A DNA stretch of 6,988 bases from JAZSMS01 sp045536015 (GTDB lineage: Bacteria; Bacillota; Clostridia; Christensenellales; QALW01). A program made the translations under genes and the position numbers. The stretch lies in the NCBI GenBank assembly GCA_045536015.1, contig JAZSMS010000018.1, positions 1-6,988 of the forward strand, in the 5' to 3' direction. This document shows positions 5,107-6,988 of the stretch, piece by piece (the first letter of the stretch is position 1; each line of letters starts with the position of its first letter). The notes beneath the pieces were generated by a model that ran no database searches, was not told where the DNA came from, and saw nothing but the letters and a program-made list of their open reading frames with translations.

Positions 5107-6231
5107 ATGGCAAAAACAATTAACTATTCTTATGAAACATTAAAAACATTTTGTGTTGATGCTTTCCAAAAGTTTGGATTTTCTTCCGAACAGGCAGAAA
5201 TCATTACCGAAAGCCTTTTGCTTGCAGATTTATACGGTATTGAATCGCACGGCATTCAGCGTCTTGTACGCTATCATACCTGTATTAAACGTGGTATGAT
5301 ACATATTGACGCTACACCCGAGGTAGTTTTTGAAACGCCCGTTTCTGCTGTTATTGACGGTCACGAGGGTATGGGGCAGCTTATTTCACACAAGGCAATT
5401 AATCTTGCTATCGAAAAGGCTAAAAACTGCGGTATGGCAATGGTAGTTGTTAGAAATTCTAACCATTACGGTATAGCAGGTTATTATGCAAAAATGGCGG
5501 CAGAACAAGGCTTTATTGGTATTTCATCTACTAATACCGAAGCAATTTGCGTTCCTACGTATGGCAAAAAAGCAATGCTTGGTACTAACCCCATTGCAGT
5601 TGCAGCACCCGCAGAGCCATATATGTTCTTGTTTGACGCATCTACGTCGGTTGTAACGCGTGGTAAGCTTGAGGTTTGCAATAAGCTTGATAAGCCACTT
5701 TACGAAAATTGGGCAAACAATAATGAAGGTGTTGTTTCTACCGATGCGGCAGAGGTGCTTACTTGCATTAAAAACCGCACCTGCGGAGGAATTTTACCGC
5801 TTGGCGGAAGTGAAGAAGCAACGGGAAGCCATAAGGGCTACGGCTACGGTATGCTTGTTGAATATATGACCGGTATTTTGTCAATGGGTCTTACCTCAAA
5901 TAAAACAGGTAACAACAATCACGGCGGAATTTGCCACTCGTTTATCGTTATTGACCCCAACATCTTTGGATCGGCAGAAGATATTAAAAAGCATTTTTCC
6001 GAGTACCTTGAAGAGCTTAGAAATTCTCCCAAGGCTCTTGGTCAGGATAAAATTTACACGCACGGCGAGAAAGAAGTTGCCGCTTATGCTGATAGAATGA
6101 AAAACGGCATAAACGTTAACGTTAACACCGTTGCCGAAATGCGCGACTGTGCACAGTATCTTGGTATGGACGTTGTTAAATACTTGGGCGAAGAGGCGCT
6201 TGATATTAAGGGTAAAGAATCGCTTTACTAA
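5107..6231 (+). CDS. Ldh_2-family malate/L-lactate/sulfolactate-type dehydrogenase
   Basis: A 374-residue NAD(P)-dependent oxidoreductase of the Ldh_2 family (COG2055), which interconverts 2-oxoacids or imines and 2-hydroxy or amino acids. Members include malate, L-sulfolactate, ureidoglycolate and diketogulonate enzymes; the substrate cannot be told from this sequence. Family motifs in order: ADLYGIESHGIQRL (40-53, with His48 and Arg52), NSNHYGIAGYY (117-127, probable catalytic His120), MLGTNPIAVAAP (157-168), DASTSVVTRGK (177-187), GGILPLGG (227-234) and GSHKGYGYGML (240-250). It is slightly longer than many relatives. AAAGAGG (5094-5100) lies six bases before the ATG, and the gap from nrdR is only 18 bases, so it is the third gene of the murI operon. 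A bidirectional terminator follows. No metabolic link to murI or nrdR is evident. Confidence 0.93.
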   Translation: MAKTINYSYETLKTFCVDAFQKFGFSSEQAEIITESLLLADLYGIESHGIQRLVRYHTCIKRGMIHIDATPEVVFETPVSAVIDGHEGMGQLISHKAINLAIEKAKNCGMAMVVVRNSNHYGIAGYYAKMAAEQGFIGISSTNTEAICVPTYGKKAMLGTNPIAVAAPAEPYMFLFDASTSVVTRGKLEVCNKLDKPLYENWANNNEGVVSTDAAEVLTCIKNRTCGGILPLGGSEEATGSHKGYGYGMLVEYMTGILSMGLTSNKTGNNNHGGICHSFIVIDPNIFGSAEDIKKHFSEYLEELRNSPKALGQDKIYTHGEKEVAAYADRMKNGINVNVNTVAEMRDCAQYLGMDVVKYLGEEALDIKGKESLY

Positions 6232-6249
6232 AAAAGTAAATTAACGAAT

Positions 6250-6280
6250 AAAAAAGACCTTCTTTTTGAAGGTCTTTTTT
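6250..6280. terminator. Bidirectional intrinsic terminator between convergent genes
   Basis: GACCTTC (6256-6262) pairs with GAAGGTC (6268-6274) around a TTTTT loop, flanked by an A-run on the left and a T-run on the right that can extend the stem. Each strand therefore has a hairpin followed by T residues. It ends the murI-nrdR-dehydrogenase operon on the plus strand and the membrane-protein gene on the minus strand. Confidence 0.92.
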
Positions 6281-6286
6281 GTATCT

Positions 6287-6988
6287 TTAATTATGCTTTT
6301 TAAATATTTTTACGCCCTCGTCGTCGATTTCGTCTTCTTCGCTGTCAAAGTTATCTTCTTCATCTTCAAAGTATTCTTCGTCGTCGGAATAATCTTCGAT
6401 AACTCTGCGTCTTGCAGCGGGAGCGTGTTGTTCAACTTTTGCGCGCGAACGGAATATGAACAACAGAATAATAACGAGTGCAATTATTATTAAAACACAA
6501 ACGCAAATTAAAATCCAAATAAGCAACGAGGTGTCTTTTTCTTCGTTATCTTGCTGAGGAGTGTCATTGCTTGGTACCTCAAGCGAGGTGTTAAATTTAA
6601 CCTCGTAGGGAAGTTCGGCAGAAAAGCGTTCGCCGTTAACTGTATACGAAAGCAAGAAATTAAGGTTTGTTTTATCCGAATTTATCAAAACGCTTATTTC
6701 TTTTGACGTTGTTGACTTTTTTGAGCCTATTGCCGAAGGAAGTGAAAGGTTAAGACTAACGGGAGCAAACAAGTTGTGCTCTTCCGAAATCGTTATATCT
6801 TCAAGCATATTTGCAGTTCCATTTTCAATCAAAAGGTTAAACGTAACGTAACCGCTTTCGGTGATAGTTTCGGGTGAAATAGAGGTTATTTTAAACAAAA
6901 CGTCGGCAGGAAGCTCAATAGCCTTATCACTGCGGATAGAAAGCTCTGCAATACCTGAATCTGACGTAGATTTATAAGTAAGCTTGCA
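6287..6988 (-). CDS. Surface-anchored protein, C-terminal part: beta-rich ectodomain, one TM helix, acidic tail
   Basis: The frame is open to the right window edge, so this is the 3' end of a longer gene; 233 residues are visible. An apparent TTG start at 6898 is only an internal Leu codon. Visible residues 1-140 are beta-rich, with ITSISPETITESGYVTFNL and LIENGTANMLEDITI segments resembling the COG1361/NEW3/CARDB-like domains of bacterial envelope proteins. A short polar linker rich in Asp, Asn, Gln and Glu (138-152) leads to one strongly hydrophobic helix (about 155-179; 6452-6526). Arg and Lys follow it (FRSRAK), so by the positive-inside rule the C-terminus is cytoplasmic. The tail has an RRR cluster, then a very acidic stretch (19 of 28 residues Asp or Glu; 6314-6397), ending in basic KIFKKHN. 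No sortase motif is visible. The function is unknown, and the N-terminus must be read outside the window. Confidence 0.8.
   Translation of the reverse strand, partial: CKLTYKSTSDSGIAELSIRSDKAIELPADVLFKITSISPETITESGYVTFNLLIENGTANMLEDITISEEHNLFAPVSLNLSLPSAIGSKKSTTSKEISVLINSDKTNLNFLLSYTVNGERFSAELPYEVKFNTSLEVPSNDTPQQDNEEKDTSLLIWILICVCVLIIIALVIILLFIFRSRAKVEQHAPAARRRVIEDYSDDEEYFEDEEDNFDSEEDEIDDEGVKIFKKHN

Noticed and set aside
6287..6898. A complete 203-residue membrane protein starting at TTG 6898
   Set aside because: The frame continues without a stop to the window edge, the codon before it is part of a beta-strand-like stretch (ELPADV), and there is no Shine-Dalgarno sequence or signal peptide, so the TTG is an internal Leu.
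1..6988. A new defence, mobile or biosynthetic system
   Set aside because: Nearly every gene belongs to a known housekeeping family in normal operon layout, with no transposase, integrase, repeat array, toxin-antitoxin pair or attachment-like repeat. Only the HPr-like/DUF4364 pair and the propeller-like gene remain unexplained.

Overview
The window looks like ordinary chromosome from an AT-rich, low-GC Gram-positive anaerobe, most likely a member of the Clostridia (Oscillospirales/Ruminococcaceae-like). The evidence is the tmcAL / ackA / yceD / rpmF neighbourhood, strong AAGGAGG-type ribosome binding sites, sigma-A-type promoters, a DUF4364-like gene, an HPr-like protein with the Firmicutes NAKSIMG segment, and NrdR. 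I see no phage, insertion sequence, CRISPR array, tRNA, rRNA or attachment site.

Left part (1-2299). A tRNA(Met) cytidine acetate ligase gene (tmcAL/ylbM) leaves the window leftward. It is divergent from acetate kinase (ackA). A perfect sigma-A promoter starts three bases after the ackA stop and drives yceD (DUF177) and rpmF (ribosomal protein L32), ending in a strong intrinsic terminator. This block combines acetate/ATP metabolism with ribosome and tRNA functions.

Middle (2300-3870). A very AT-rich gene for a protein of about 209 residues with five repeats of beta-propeller appearance sits between two hairpins. It converges on a leftward two-gene operon. That operon encodes an HPr-like protein that keeps the regulatory-serine segment but lacks the phospho-accepting histidine, translationally coupled (TAATG) to a DUF4364-like winged-helix protein. 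A divergent promoter pair separates this operon from the next block.

Right part (3875-6988). A rightward operon holds murI (glutamate racemase, peptidoglycan precursor supply), nrdR (ribonucleotide reductase repressor, overlapping murI by ATGA) and an Ldh_2-family NAD(P)-dependent 2-hydroxyacid dehydrogenase. It ends in a bidirectional terminator. Facing it is the 3' part of a leftward gene for a surface-anchored protein with extracellular beta-rich domains, one membrane helix and a very acidic cytoplasmic tail.

Most of the region is conserved housekeeping sequence. I found no convincing new multi-gene system. The points most worth a second look are the probable ATT start of tmcAL, the near-leaderless yceD transcript, the His-less HPr/DUF4364 pair, and the unrecognised propeller-like gene whose last codons lie inside a neighbouring gene's terminator.
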